Notes: generated from the sequence alone by a model not told the origin. DNA of 64,000 nt from Bacillota bacterium (GCA_021821465.1 JAKACM010000007.1:1-64000); one strand, 5' to 3'; shown: positions 42,745 through 52,847, counted from the first letter of the stretch. Program-made: numbers and translations.

Positions 42745-43583
42745 AGCATATTTTTAGTAAGACATTCCTGAGAATTCAACAGAAAGCGAGGTGAACGGAT
42801 GTAATTGCATTTGTTGCTCTAGCATACAGGCTCTAGTGACAAATCCCGCCTCAGATCATTACAGACTTACTCTCGTAATAGCTGAGTACGTTGTTTCTGT
42901 GAGCTTCCGTCCCAGCCGGCAATATATTGGTGGGGGTGATGAAGGGGTTGTTTGTAATAACCCCCGTTCTGTTCTCTAATGCGCGCCGGCTTTGCTATCC
43001 GTACTCCCAAGCTCTCGGCGTTGTCAAATAATTTCCTAAGGCTTCGAAATATTAATCTCACATATTTTTCGCGTACTGATGGCTACAACAAAGCTGCAAG
43101 TAGTTTTTTCTATACAAACTCCGAGAATGAAGACAGTAGTGAGGCCATGATCTTCCTCATCCAACACGGATAGACTCCATGGCCTATCAAGCCGTGGACT
43201 CTGGTGGGAAGTATAATATAATTGACTGATGACAGTGTTTGAACGAGTATGGGGATAATCACATAAGGTACGGTGCGACTCCCGGTGGATTACAATTCCC
43301 TTGTCGGCTCTCGTCGGGATTATACAAAGATTTCAGCTTTTTAAGGGCATCGGATCAAAAAGTCACGACCAAAAGATTGTTGGACCGGCCAAATTGGCCG
43401 GATCATAGAGAGGCAATCAAATAAAATGCCGCATCTGACCAAAGTTTTTCATATGTATCAAAAGCCTGATCGGTCAAGACGGAGGGTTTTTGAACCAAAC
43501 TCCCGTCAGCAGACTTAAGAGAAAGGGGGAAAGGCGGACTTGTCTCTGGCGTACAATGCAGAGTTCTCACCGCTAATGGCCAA
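42745..43583. other. Gene-free stretch of about 840 bases
   Basis: No convincing coding region was found on either strand. There is one hairpin, GGGGTT/AACCCC, near 42946-42966, and another, CCATGGC/GCCGTGG, near 43179. It separates IS debris from a two-component system. Confidence 0.5.
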
Positions 43584-44255
43584 ATGGATAAACACCGGAT
43601 TTTGATCGTCGATGATGAGGAGGTCATTCGAGACGTCTTGAAAATCGGTCTGTCCCACCGGGGATTTCGAGTGCTTGCCTGTCAAGACAGCGAAGAAGCC
43701 TTGCAAGCTGTGGGCACCTTTAAGCCCCATGCGGCCGTTATCGATGTTATGATGCCCGGGGAAGACGGATTCCAACTCAGTCGAAAATTGCGACAAGATC
43801 CCCATCTGTTTATTCTCATGCTGACCGCCCGCGATGCGATCGCCGACCGGGTCACAGGTTTGGAGGGGGGAGCCGACGATTATGTTATTAAACCTTTCGA
43901 TTTTGACGAATTGGTCGCACGGCTCCGGGCAGGGCTCAGACGTGTTGGCCAGGATCAAAATCATAACCTTCAATTTGGGCCCTTAACCATGGATGATGCC
44001 AGCCATAAAGTATTTACTGAGGATGTACCCATCACGTTAACCGCCAAGGAGTATGAATTATTACGATACTTATTATTGAATCCGGGTATTGTGTTGTCCA
44101 AAGTGCAAATTTTACAGCACGTATGGGGCTATGATTACCCCGGCGACGATAACCTTGTGGAGGTGCATGTGTCCAGTCTTCGAGAAAAGATACAAGATCG
44201 AGCGAAAACACTCATTCAAACAGTCCGTGGATTTGGTTACCGGTTAGGAAGTTAG
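43584..44255 (+). CDS. Response regulator, OmpR/PhoB family
   Basis: A 223-residue regulator. The receiver domain has the acidic pair ILIVDDEEVIRD, the phosphorylated Asp in HAAVIDVMMPGEDGF, the Thr in LMLTARDAI and the Lys in DDYVIKPFDFDELVAR. The C-terminal winged helix ends LIQTVRGFGYRLGS. The gene is seven bases upstream of the kinase gene. It probably controls the downstream secreted-protein gene, but this is only positional. Confidence 0.93.
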   Translation: MDKHRILIVDDEEVIRDVLKIGLSHRGFRVLACQDSEEALQAVGTFKPHAAVIDVMMPGEDGFQLSRKLRQDPHLFILMLTARDAIADRVTGLEGGADDYVIKPFDFDELVARLRAGLRRVGQDQNHNLQFGPLTMDDASHKVFTEDVPITLTAKEYELLRYLLLNPGIVLSKVQILQHVWGYDYPGDDNLVEVHVSSLREKIQDRAKTLIQTVRGFGYRLGS

Positions 44256-44261
44256 ATTGCC

Positions 44262-45656
44262 ATGGCGCAAAAAACTCTGACAGATGAACTCATAGGCCGA
44301 CAAATTTTGCTGCTGGCAATCCTGCTGGTGATCATCGGCATCAGTCAGTATTTAACATTGCGTTTTGTTCTGTTTCATTCGGAATCCCGTTCACTTCACC
44401 AGGAGATTGCTGTTCTGGCACCTATTATCCATCACACTATGACTAAACATGAGGCGCTGCCCTTTCACTCGCTTGCCCACATGCTAGTCAGCCGACTACA
44501 GGCTCCAGGAGTGGATGTGGTGATCACTAACCATTTAGGGCTGCTCGTGGCCAGTTCCTCGCCTTTGATCAAAGTTCCCCCCTTAGACTTCTCCCATACC
44601 TATTTTATCTGGCACCACTATCTCGTCGTCGATGCACCTTTAGGCTCTCCCGCGCATCCCGCAGGATATGTCTGGCTTTTGACAAGCACCGCCTCATCCA
44701 GCCGCATTTTAGCTCGGGACATTGAATTATTCACTTTTCTTGGTTTCTTGTCACTCGCTGTCACTGGGTGGTTGGGATCTTTGTCGGTGAAAAACAGTTT
44801 GGTCCCTTTGAAACAAATCCGAGACAGCACCGTGCGAATTGCCGAAGGTGAAATCGGACATACGACTCAATTGAAAAATCCCCCTAAGGAACTCGACGAA
44901 CTCGGCGATGCCATTAACGTCATGTCGCTGTCCATTAAGGAGTTGCTGGACCACGAAAAAATGCTCTCAGAGCAAATGCGCCAGTTTGTAGCTGACGCTT
45001 CGCATGAATTAAGGACTCCTTTGACGGCCCTCAACGGGTTCTTAACCCTCATGTCTGAAGATAACCTGACAGAAGAAGAAATTGCGCGAGGATTTCAGGC
45101 TATGCGCCAAGAAGCCAAGCGCATGGCCCGGCTCGTCAATCAGTTGTTGACACTGTCGCGCCTTGACACGGCACAGGAAGCGGCTCTTCAAATTTCTCCC
45201 GTGTCATTAGAGGAATGGCTCAATGATTGCGTCCCACTCCTTGAACCCATTACTCGACACCACTCTCTGTCTATTTCTCCTGAACCCATCAGGGTCATGG
45301 CAGACAAAGATCGCCTCACCGAAATGTTACTGAATTTGGTAGATAACGCAACACGTTATACTCCTCAAGGTTCATCTATTGAAGTGCAAATCAAACCAGA
45401 CAGGTCTTATGGCCTGATCCAAGTCATGGATAACGGTCCCGGAATCAAAGCTGAGGACCTGCCCCACATTTTTGACCGATTTTTCCGAGGCGATCGTTCC
45501 CGCACCTCAAAATCCGGTGGGAGCGGCCTTGGCCTCAGCATTGTCCAAGCTCTAACGCAGGCCATGAACGGGAGCGTGCAAGTATACAATCGAGAGCCGC
45601 CCCAACGCGGTACCATCTTTGTGATTCGCCTGCCTTTGGCTTTGGATCGTACTTAA
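44262..45656 (+). CDS. Sensor histidine kinase
   Basis: A 464-residue membrane kinase. Two membrane segments (LLLAILLVIIGISQYLTLRF and ELFTFLGFLSLAVTGWLGSL) flank an extracytoplasmic sensor of about 140 residues. A HAMP region (LVPLKQIRDSTVRIAEGEIG) precedes the H-box FVADASHELRTPLTALNGFL, N-box LNLVDNATRYTPQG, G1 QVMDNGPGIKAEDL and G2 GGSGLGLSIV. It phosphorylates the preceding regulator. The signal is unknown. Confidence 0.93.
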   Translation: MAQKTLTDELIGRQILLLAILLVIIGISQYLTLRFVLFHSESRSLHQEIAVLAPIIHHTMTKHEALPFHSLAHMLVSRLQAPGVDVVITNHLGLLVASSSPLIKVPPLDFSHTYFIWHHYLVVDAPLGSPAHPAGYVWLLTSTASSSRILARDIELFTFLGFLSLAVTGWLGSLSVKNSLVPLKQIRDSTVRIAEGEIGHTTQLKNPPKELDELGDAINVMSLSIKELLDHEKMLSEQMRQFVADASHELRTPLTALNGFLTLMSEDNLTEEEIARGFQAMRQEAKRMARLVNQLLTLSRLDTAQEAALQISPVSLEEWLNDCVPLLEPITRHHSLSISPEPIRVMADKDRLTEMLLNLVDNATRYTPQGSSIEVQIKPDRSYGLIQVMDNGPGIKAEDLPHIFDRFFRGDRSRTSKSGGSGLGLSIVQALTQAMNGSVQVYNREPPQRGTIFVIRLPLALDRT

Positions 45657-46036
45657 TTCCTAACTGACACCTCAGCCGTTTCACGCTTTCCCATCAAGGA
45701 AGCGTATAACATTGCCCAAGTTCAGATTCTGAGCATTTATTCTGATACAGTGTCATCCTTCTTCTGGAATAGCTGTGACGGCCGAGTCGACAAGACTCCC
45801 GGACAGTACCAGACTGCCTAATCAGGCACAATAGAATCGAAAAACCATATGACGTATCAATCCATGACAAGCGCGGCTCTGATTTGGACTACCGATGAGA
45901 TTTAGACTTGTCGTCGAGTTATTCCATGCTTTTTCTCTTCCATTTTTTCAGCCATTGTTCAGTTTGTTACCGCATGAATCCCCTTCCCTCTGCTCAAACT
46001 GGCGATAACAAATCCTTTAGGAAGGACGGATTCACC

Positions 46037-47095
46037 ATGACTCTATTCACATCAAAACAGCTTCTGACTACCCTCTTGACCTTGAGTATATCGGGAATTC
46101 AGCCTCTTCAAGAGGCTGTTCGATTCTACCCAGGGCCCCTTCGACCTCACAACTCTTCTTCTCTCTTCACACGCAAACACGCGGATCATAGAGGATTCGG
46201 AGAAATTCTCAACATCTCCAAAACATCCGTAACCGTCTCTATGCCACAAAAACAGCGAATCGTGCATTGGCCTTTGCAAGACCTCACACTGCGAGCGGGG
46301 TGGTACTCCATTCCCGGATCACTTGCACCTCGGATTCTGAGGTCCGGTGAATGGGGCCGCTTCGTCCAAAATTCGAAACACATAGTCATGAAAATTCAAC
46401 CGGCAGCCTTTGGTAAACTGACTAAAAATGGGCACCAGTGGGCTCTTAGTTTAGCATTCCAATCCGATAACAACACAAAAGATATCTCTTGGCCTCTAGC
46501 TGCCGGCCAAATTCCTCGTCTGGGCCAACTACCGTTGGCCGTGGGTAAAAGTGTTGAAGTATTCGGTACCCTGGATGGTTCAGTTATTCACCCCACTGCC
46601 CTCGCTCCGGAACCTATGCACGTTTTGGCTCGTATCCGGTCCACTTCCTCGGGAACTCTAAGCTTAGACTCCGCCAAAAATGGGTCGTTTATCTATCATC
46701 CCAAGCCTGGTGCCGCCCGCTGGCTAAAATATCTCACACCCCAAACACCCGTCATGTTAACCGTGAATCCTATCACACATGATGTTCTTAGCATAAATCT
46801 TCCAAGCTATCGTAAGCATTGCGTGAAATGCCTACGGCACAACACTTTCGGACAAGTTGAAAAAACCAGTTCCAAGAGCTTGCAATTGAAAACTCTTTGG
46901 GGTAGTCAAAACGTAAATCTGAGCGGCATGGATGTTAAAATCCGTAACTTTTCTTCCCAAAAACATCTCTCCATTAATCAACTTCCACGAGGATCCGATG
47001 TGCTCATCCACTGGTTTTCAAAAAGGCATCAGGTTAGCATTCGCATTCTCCCCCATCTCCCTTCTCATTCCTCAAGCTCCGAAGCAAGGAAATAA
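46037..47095 (+). CDS. Exported repeat protein of unknown function
   Basis: The frame is open from 45908, but ATG 46037 with GGAAGG upstream gives a signal-type start (MTLFTSKQLLTTLLTLSISG). The remaining ~330 residues contain about four beta-rich units: GFGEILNISKTSVTVSMPQK, HVLARIRSTSSGTLSLDSAK, FGQVEKTSSKSLQLKTLWGS, each followed by a stretch ending in a DV-type strand. This recalls DUF5666-like OB-type repeats, but the match is structural only. Two cysteines (KHCVKC) lie near residue 260. It follows the two-component genes and ends in a terminator; 45657-46036 holds nothing else. Confidence 0.6.
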   Translation: MTLFTSKQLLTTLLTLSISGIQPLQEAVRFYPGPLRPHNSSSLFTRKHADHRGFGEILNISKTSVTVSMPQKQRIVHWPLQDLTLRAGWYSIPGSLAPRILRSGEWGRFVQNSKHIVMKIQPAAFGKLTKNGHQWALSLAFQSDNNTKDISWPLAAGQIPRLGQLPLAVGKSVEVFGTLDGSVIHPTALAPEPMHVLARIRSTSSGTLSLDSAKNGSFIYHPKPGAARWLKYLTPQTPVMLTVNPITHDVLSINLPSYRKHCVKCLRHNTFGQVEKTSSKSLQLKTLWGSQNVNLSGMDVKIRNFSSQKHLSINQLPRGSDVLIHWFSKRHQVSIRILPHLPSHSSSSEARK

Positions 47096-47110
47096 ACTTA
47101 GCGAGATGAA

Positions 47111-47139
47111 AAAGAAGCCCATGGAAATCGGGCTTCTTT
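47111..47139. terminator. Bidirectional terminator between convergent genes
   Basis: AAAGAAGCCC (47111-47120) pairs with GGGCTTCTTT (47130-47139) around a 9-base loop. It has T-runs on both strands and lies between the exported repeat protein and the MFS transporter genes. Confidence 0.8.
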
Positions 47140-47142
47140 CAT

Positions 47143-48390
47143 TCAGCCGGCAAAACTCTCGGGCTTGCCGAGACGCCGCCTTTTCAACAACTCTCGATGT
47201 GCTTCTGATGCCATGATCGCCATTCCCACAAATTGCAGTAATCCGATGATCCAAAACCCCCATCCCAAGTTCCCATGGCTCATTACAAAGCTGATGGCAA
47301 GAGGGCCAAAGGTGCCCGATAAATCAAATGATGATTGCGCCACGGTGTTGGCAGCCACCAACAAGTGGCGATCAACACTGCCCGCAATGCGCATGGCAAC
47401 TAATGGAAATAGAACGGCGTGCGGCCAAGCCAGCATCCAAAACCCGACCAGAAAAACGATGAGAGAAGGAGCCCAACCCATCAGCCCTAACCCGATCCCA
47501 CCGATCCCTAAACTCCAAAGCATCCAAATAGCCTTGTTCTGGAGCCTTTTCTTCCTCACAAACCGAGAAACAACCAATCGTCCCAAAAGAGAGGCCACAA
47601 AAAAACTTGTCAAGACCAATTCCACTCCGCTATAAGCCAATCTAAAGTGACTCTTAACGTCCAATCCTCCGAAAGACATTGCTGACGCAAAAGACAGATT
47701 AAAAAGAAACAGAGATGCAAAACTGCGTGTATACGTCCCATTACGGACAAGATCCGAAATGGCTAATCTCAAGTTTAAACTCTTAGGCTTCTCATCCGCT
47801 TGAAGTTTGTTCTGAAATTTTCTGTAGTTGATTAGCATGACTCCCAAACCCATTATGGAAAAAACCAACAATAAACCGTAGAGCCCTTGCAGATTCAGAT
47901 GGGTTAAAATCAAAGTTCCCAGCACGGGGGCCAAAACCAGACTGGTTGACAAGGCCAACGAATAGTAACTGAGATTCTTTTCCCGCTCTTCCGGCGCGGA
48001 CAAAGCTCCCATCAAAGACAGCAAATGCGGCATAACCAATGCCGTCGAAATTCCGGCCAAGGCGATAGCCCCGAGGAATTCCACAAGATTGCGGCTTAAT
48101 AATGTCCCCACAATCGATAGGGTTAATAAGACAAACCCCACTGTCATAACACGAGGAACGTCATGTAAATTCACTCGCGCACTGTAGCCAAAACGAACAA
48201 TCATCGTGGCCACAGCGTAAACTGACGTCGTCAATCCTACTTGCGTAAGTTGTGCACCCAAAGAATGCGCGTATAAGGGGTTATTAGATTGCATCATTGA
48301 CGAATTGGCCCGCGCCAAAAAAGTCAGGATCAAAATCAAATAAATCACAGAACCTCCGAATAATGCACCACCCCTTCGCATTAGCCGCAT
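47143..48390 (-). CDS. Major facilitator superfamily transporter
   Basis: About 415 residues with 12 hydrophobic segments. It shows RFGYSARVNLHDVPRVMTVG between segments 2 and 3 in place of the usual GxLaDrxGrr, and FVRKKRLQNKAIWMLWSLGI in the second half. AAAGGAGG stands 10 bases before the ATG at 48390 (a TTG at 48393 is also possible). Probably a drug/metabolite exporter; the substrate is unknown. Confidence 0.8.
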   Translation of the reverse strand: MRLMRRGGALFGGSVIYLILILTFLARANSSMMQSNNPLYAHSLGAQLTQVGLTTSVYAVATMIVRFGYSARVNLHDVPRVMTVGFVLLTLSIVGTLLSRNLVEFLGAIALAGISTALVMPHLLSLMGALSAPEEREKNLSYYSLALSTSLVLAPVLGTLILTHLNLQGLYGLLLVFSIMGLGVMLINYRKFQNKLQADEKPKSLNLRLAISDLVRNGTYTRSFASLFLFNLSFASAMSFGGLDVKSHFRLAYSGVELVLTSFFVASLLGRLVVSRFVRKKRLQNKAIWMLWSLGIGGIGLGLMGWAPSLIVFLVGFWMLAWPHAVLFPLVAMRIAGSVDRHLLVAANTVAQSSFDLSGTFGPLAISFVMSHGNLGWGFWIIGLLQFVGMAIMASEAHRELLKRRRLGKPESFAG

Positions 48391-48965
48391 CAACGTGTTC
48401 CTCCTTTCTGTTCTATTGAAAAAATCTCTTGGTTGTCGTTGAATCCCTTCACGCCAATTTCCTCAACGAATCTAAACCGTCTTATCTTTAACAGCAATTA
48501 ACATCCTACTGTTTTTTTCACTGATTGTCTCTAGCTAGTCCGGATTAGTTCTTCTTCGCGTGAATCAAGTGGATGATACCATCTTGGGATATCGCCCCCG
48601 AAAAGCCCATTTCAAGTAACCGCGTCAGGTCCTATGTCGGGAAGGAGGAAGAAGAACAACCGGTGAAGGATCCGTGTCCCGCACAAATTCTTAGGATCTT
48701 TATGAGAACGACAGCTCGCAGTGCCTCAAAGTGTCCCAAAAATGCATCATATCCATTGTTGCATAAAGCTCGAACCAATCCAAGGACCTTCACGGCCTTA
48801 TGCCCATCCGTTCAGCACCATATTGTCCGATGGCATCCCTAATGTTATAGACAACCAAGCAATAGAACTGCCTAAAATTGGCATGCTGAGATGAAGGAAA
48901 TAAGGGGTAAAACCAACCCGGGACGGTAATAATAGCTGCATGTTATGAGAGACGGAGGTGAAAAA
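48391..48965. other. Intergenic region of about 575 bases
   Basis: No supported gene. An 89-codon plus frame at 48573-48842 has no ribosome binding site and an unnatural composition. The minus strand around 48700-48830 has protein-like fragments broken by stops, possibly old transposase debris, but no family could be named. Confidence 0.4.
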
Positions 48966-49184
48966 ATGGCACGTGGAAGTAACACCGGCAACCGTGCACT
49001 TGTGCAAGGAGCCGCCAGGGCGTTAGACCAATTTAAGTATGAAGTAGCTCGGGAACTCGGCCTGCAAGGCGTCGAAGACGGTTATTGGGGCGATGTCTCT
49101 TCTCGACAATGTGGGGCTGTGGGCGGTCACATGGTACGTAAAATGATTGAAATGGCCGAACAGCAAATGGCTGGACGCCGCTAA
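48966..49184 (+). CDS. Small acid-soluble spore protein, alpha/beta type
   Basis: A 72-residue SASP: ALDQFKYEVARELGLQG (with the GPR-protease-type Glu region), VSSRQCGAVGGHMVRKMIEM and AEQQMAGRR. It binds and protects spore DNA. The ATG follows GGAGGTG at 48953-48959; the frame reaches back to 48945 but that start lacks spacing. It is followed by a strong terminator. Confidence 0.92.
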   Translation: MARGSNTGNRALVQGAARALDQFKYEVARELGLQGVEDGYWGDVSSRQCGAVGGHMVRKMIEMAEQQMAGRR

Positions 49185-49211
49185 AGGCCGATCGCCCTCG
49201 TAGGTTCTTTT

Positions 49212-49235
49212 GGACCTCCTCATATGAGGAGGTCC
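49212..49235 (+). terminator. Terminator of the spore protein gene
   Basis: GGACCTCCTC and GAGGAGGTCC form a perfect 10-bp stem around ATAT, followed by CACTATTTT. It lies 27 bases past the stop. Confidence 0.75.
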
Positions 49236-49353
49236 CACTATTTTCGGCACAGCTATCCGAAGAATAGATCTCGAACTTTAACCGGACATGGCTTTCCACC
49301 ACACACTTTACGCAGCATTTTCAAGAGATAATGGACGCACAACCTTACATTTC

Positions 49354-50367
49354 TTAGATATCCAGGATGATTTTACCGAAAAGTCCCCGAGACTCCATGT
49401 GGGAATGGGCGGCTTGGGCATCAGACAGAGAAAATGTTTTGTCAATAACCGGAAGTAGAGTGCCTCGTGAGAATAACGGCAAAATTCTCGGTAAGATGGC
49501 CGACGAGCCCATATAGGCTCCTAACATCGTGAGTCGCCGACGAAAAAACGGGCCCAATTCCATTTGAATCTTTCCTCCGGTGGTCGCACCAACAGTAATA
49601 ATCGTACCTCCGTGACGTACCATTTCGAGGGATTGCATAAAACTTTTCTCTCCTAACGAATCAACAACAATATCGGCACCTTTCGAGGCGGTCATATTCA
49701 TAATGTTGGAAGACAGAGAAGTCTTCCCGTCCCAAACAATCACATCGGAAGCTCCAATTTGTTTTAATCGGTCAACATAGCTGTTTGAACGAACAACGGC
49801 GAAGATGCGCATTCCTCTAATTCGTGCCAGTTGGATTGTAGCCAATCCCAACCCTCCATTGGCTCCCCACACCACAATGGTTTGGCCCGTTACCGCCTGA
49901 GCACGCGCCAGGAAATCTTCGGCGGTTACAAAGGGTATGCCAATGGATGCCGCCTCAATAAAAGTCAGACCACTGGGCATGGGTACAACATTTTGAACGG
50001 GAAGGACAATCTGTTCCGCATAGGTTCCGTCCACAATATGGTAATAAGCACAGCTGTTTTGTTGACCGGACAGACAAAACACACAACGACCGCAACTGAG
50101 CCCCGGATTAATGACGATCTTCTGGCCCACAGCATAGTCGCGAGCTCCCGGCCCCAAAGCATCAATTTCACCCGCTCCATCCGACCCAGGAATCAAAGGG
50201 TCCGGAAAATCCCCGAATACGCCTTGACGCACCCAGATGTCACGGTGATTTACTCCGGCCGCCCTAAGACGCACGCGAACCTCTCCGGGTCCTGGCTCGG
50301 GATTGGCAACCTCTTCATAGATTAGTGCCGAGGGATCCCCCGGCCGGTGAATTCTTATGGCATGCAT
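49354..50367 (-). CDS. Zinc-binding medium-chain dehydrogenase / quinone oxidoreductase-type
   Basis: A 337-residue MDR protein. The structural zinc lobe CGRCVFCLSGQQNSC is intact. The catalytic-site motif reads GVNHRDIWVRQG, where alcohol dehydrogenases have GVCHTD, so the catalytic-zinc Cys is Asn. The nucleotide fold is VVWGANGGLGLATIQLARIR. This combination points to a reductase without a catalytic zinc. AGGAGG precedes the ATG. The substrate is unknown. Confidence 0.85.
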   Translation of the reverse strand: MHAIRIHRPGDPSALIYEEVANPEPGPGEVRVRLRAAGVNHRDIWVRQGVFGDFPDPLIPGSDGAGEIDALGPGARDYAVGQKIVINPGLSCGRCVFCLSGQQNSCAYYHIVDGTYAEQIVLPVQNVVPMPSGLTFIEAASIGIPFVTAEDFLARAQAVTGQTIVVWGANGGLGLATIQLARIRGMRIFAVVRSNSYVDRLKQIGASDVIVWDGKTSLSSNIMNMTASKGADIVVDSLGEKSFMQSLEMVRHGGTIITVGATTGGKIQMELGPFFRRRLTMLGAYMGSSAILPRILPLFSRGTLLPVIDKTFSLSDAQAAHSHMESRGLFGKIILDI

Positions 50368-50442
50368 GATGCTATCCTCCTAATTGGACTGTCATTCCCG
50401 AATTGCTTATTTGGTTCCAAAACAGCACATAGACCCAAATTC

Positions 50443-51819
50443 TTATCGGTACTGTGCAACTTTCAGTGACCACGCAAGCCTTTGTGTATCCCGCCACAAA
50501 CGAAATGGTTGGAACTCCGGCGGGAAAATGGGCCAATCCCAATGAAGTTGGGTGGGTTCTTTAACATATTTCAAAAAAGTCAGGGGAAGCGAAAAGGATT
50601 GTGGTGCACGGTTCTTCTGTCCATGATGCATCAGATGAAAAAACGCCGAATGGGCCCAATTTTCGATGCTCACCGGTTCTGTGCCCACGGCACGGGACAG
50701 GGATCTTGATTGACGAGCCTGGCTAATAATTTCCTTGGCACCCGATTTGACAGTGTCTATAGTCAGAATCGGAAAGGAATGAACAAGCGGCAATCGATCA
50801 GATCCCCATTGCAGCGGTGCTTTCACAGGCGGCAATTCTTGTCCCGGTGTAGCCTGAGTCCAGTATAGGGCTAGGGCCAAAACGACTTCCGCCGCACTAA
50901 AACTTTCCCCATGCATCACAATGGGTCCCAGCCCATGGTCCGATAATGCACGCAATAATTCATCCGGCTCCCCGAGATGCGGAGGCTGTAAAGGCTTTAA
51001 TCGAGCACTCAATTGGATAATATCTGTCCACTCAATGTCAGATGCTCGAGAAATGTGACGAATATAGGCCCGAAAACTCTCAAATGCTTCCATGCGGTCT
51101 TGCTGGCTACGTAGCGGAGCTTTTCGCAAAGTGGCGGTGGTTGCGCCAAATTTGAAGTTGACCGCATCCCAAAACTTCGTGGTGACGAGTTCCGTAGGGT
51201 GCACCATGACCATAAATGCGTCCCTGGGCGACATTTGCGAAGGAGCTTTTTCCACCATTTCCACGGCCTCATCCAGATTATCCGGCAACTTCATGGCAAA
51301 AGGTTTAGGGTTTAGCACGGGAGGAGACCAGTGAACGACATCTTCTATCCATAAAGGTTGTGATGAAGTGATGAGATAACTATTCCAACTGTCACTGAAG
51401 AACACCGGCATGTGTAGTTGAACTAAGGCATTGGCCGTGTGAGGAACCCAATTTCCTCCCGGTTGGGTAAAATAAAGGGGAGCCTTAATCAGTTTAGTCA
51501 CCGTATCTACTCCCACGGTTTCGCGTTCGATGAATCGCTGTACTCCCGCCTGATACTCCATCTCCGCCAGTTCTTCCGAGAGTGTGGGATGTTCACTATG
51601 GGTCGTCGAATGAAACCCTAAGGCATTTTTTGTCGCCAGACGTGCCAAGACTCTTTGGCGGTGTCCCTGATCCAAATAGTGGGCTTTCTTTCCCACAATC
51701 CCGTAACTGGCAGGTACCTGAAATTCGTCCATAATATCCAAAATGAACTCCAAAGCATCATTGGATTCCTGAGTCACAAAATCTTCAATATCGAAGCGAA
51801 TTAACCCATATACGGTCAT
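50443..51819 (-). CDS. Polysaccharide deacetylase-like protein
   Basis: A 458-residue protein with a NodB-like N-terminal half: LIRFDIEDFVTQESNDALEF (DxED), GFHSTTHSEHPTL (HxxxxH metal site) and VMVHPTEL. The C-terminal half, from about residue 250, is unrelated and includes GLGPIVMHGESFSAAEVVLA. The start ATG 51819 overlaps the upstream glycosyltransferase stop (ATGA), so the pair is coupled; an in-frame ATG at 51849 is less likely. A role in cell-surface polysaccharide or glycoside modification is inferred. Confidence 0.7.
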   Translation of the reverse strand: MTVYGLIRFDIEDFVTQESNDALEFILDIMDEFQVPASYGIVGKKAHYLDQGHRQRVLARLATKNALGFHSTTHSEHPTLSEELAEMEYQAGVQRFIERETVGVDTVTKLIKAPLYFTQPGGNWVPHTANALVQLHMPVFFSDSWNSYLITSSQPLWIEDVVHWSPPVLNPKPFAMKLPDNLDEAVEMVEKAPSQMSPRDAFMVMVHPTELVTTKFWDAVNFKFGATTATLRKAPLRSQQDRMEAFESFRAYIRHISRASDIEWTDIIQLSARLKPLQPPHLGEPDELLRALSDHGLGPIVMHGESFSAAEVVLALALYWTQATPGQELPPVKAPLQWGSDRLPLVHSFPILTIDTVKSGAKEIISQARQSRSLSRAVGTEPVSIENWAHSAFFHLMHHGQKNRAPQSFSLPLTFLKYVKEPTQLHWDWPIFPPEFQPFRLWRDTQRLAWSLKVAQYR

Positions 51820-52823
51820 AACTCGCATCCCCTTGAACAAAGAGACCATGTCATCTGACGATATATGGCGGCATATGCTTGGGCTTCATGACTGGGCAAG
51901 TGCCTCGAAAGGATCCGCTTACGGGCGTTGTAACGCATCATATCGGCTTGGTCGGGATTTTCCATCACAAAGCGAAAGGCTTTGATCAATCCTTCGGTAT
52001 CATCAAACAAAAAACCTGTCCGGCCCTGTTCGATAAGATACCGGTTGCCGTGAATATTGGTCGCCACCACCAATGCTTGGCTACTCATAGCCTCCATCAG
52101 TGCATTGGACACACCTTCGATCCGGCTCGAGTTCAGCACAATCGTTGCGCGCTGATACCACTCTCGCATTGATTCTTTGGGCTTTTCACCGATAATGTGA
52201 ACCCAGCCTTTACCCTTGGCTGCCAAAAGTACCCGATCCCATTCCTGAAAATCTCTGACAGGTCCCAAAACAGCCAGTTGAAAATCGTAACCTAGGAGTT
52301 GTCTGGCCTCTTCGACCAGGTCGATTGCCCAGGCACTGCGTTTTACAGGACGAATTCCTCCCGCGATCACCACCAGCGGAGTTTTGTCCCGCATACCAGG
52401 CGAATCGGCGGGATAGAACAAACTCTCGTCGACCGAAGGCCCAATTACGTCCACTATAGAGTCCCATTCAGGTGCATCACTCACCAACCTTTTTTTGGCA
52501 TTGGGAGTGAATACCACCTGATGTCTCACAAGATCCAGTGCATGGCGTATAGCCGCAGAGTTTCTGATCCAATCACCCCACAAATCTGTACCGGTCCAAG
52601 TCACAACGATTTTCTGCGGGTCAGTGCCGTGTTCAATCAGCCGCATCCCGACTTGAACCGCGTTCCAGGCATGATAAACGTCAAAGCCCCGCATTCGGGG
52701 ATAAAATTTCTCAACCCGTGTTTCGATTCCCAGGCTGACAAGACCCGTTTTGAGGCGTTCAGCCGAAACAAAATTTCCACCCGTGACGGGAGTGTCGGGC
52801 GGTACAATTAGCGCAACCCTCAT
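51816..52823 (-). CDS. Glycosyltransferase family 4 protein
   Basis: A 335-residue GT-B enzyme. The N-terminal domain starts MRVALIVPPDTPVTGGNFVS; the C-terminal donor domain has VIAGGIRPVKRSAWAIDLVE and the EX7E motif in RIEGVSNALMEAMSSQALVV. It transfers a nucleotide-activated sugar. It overlaps the deacetylase-like gene by four bases, which suggests a joint role in a surface or storage glycan. Confidence 0.88.
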   Translation of the reverse strand: MRVALIVPPDTPVTGGNFVSAERLKTGLVSLGIETRVEKFYPRMRGFDVYHAWNAVQVGMRLIEHGTDPQKIVVTWTGTDLWGDWIRNSAAIRHALDLVRHQVVFTPNAKKRLVSDAPEWDSIVDVIGPSVDESLFYPADSPGMRDKTPLVVIAGGIRPVKRSAWAIDLVEEARQLLGYDFQLAVLGPVRDFQEWDRVLLAAKGKGWVHIIGEKPKESMREWYQRATIVLNSSRIEGVSNALMEAMSSQALVVATNIHGNRYLIEQGRTGFLFDDTEGLIKAFRFVMENPDQADMMRYNARKRILSRHLPSHEAQAYAAIYRQMTWSLCSRGCEL

Positions 52824-52847
52824 CGCGTCTCAGTCCTTTCCTGTCCT

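Noticed and set aside
48573-48842. 89-codon plus-strand frame
   Set aside because: Unnatural composition and no start signal; stops break the other frames.
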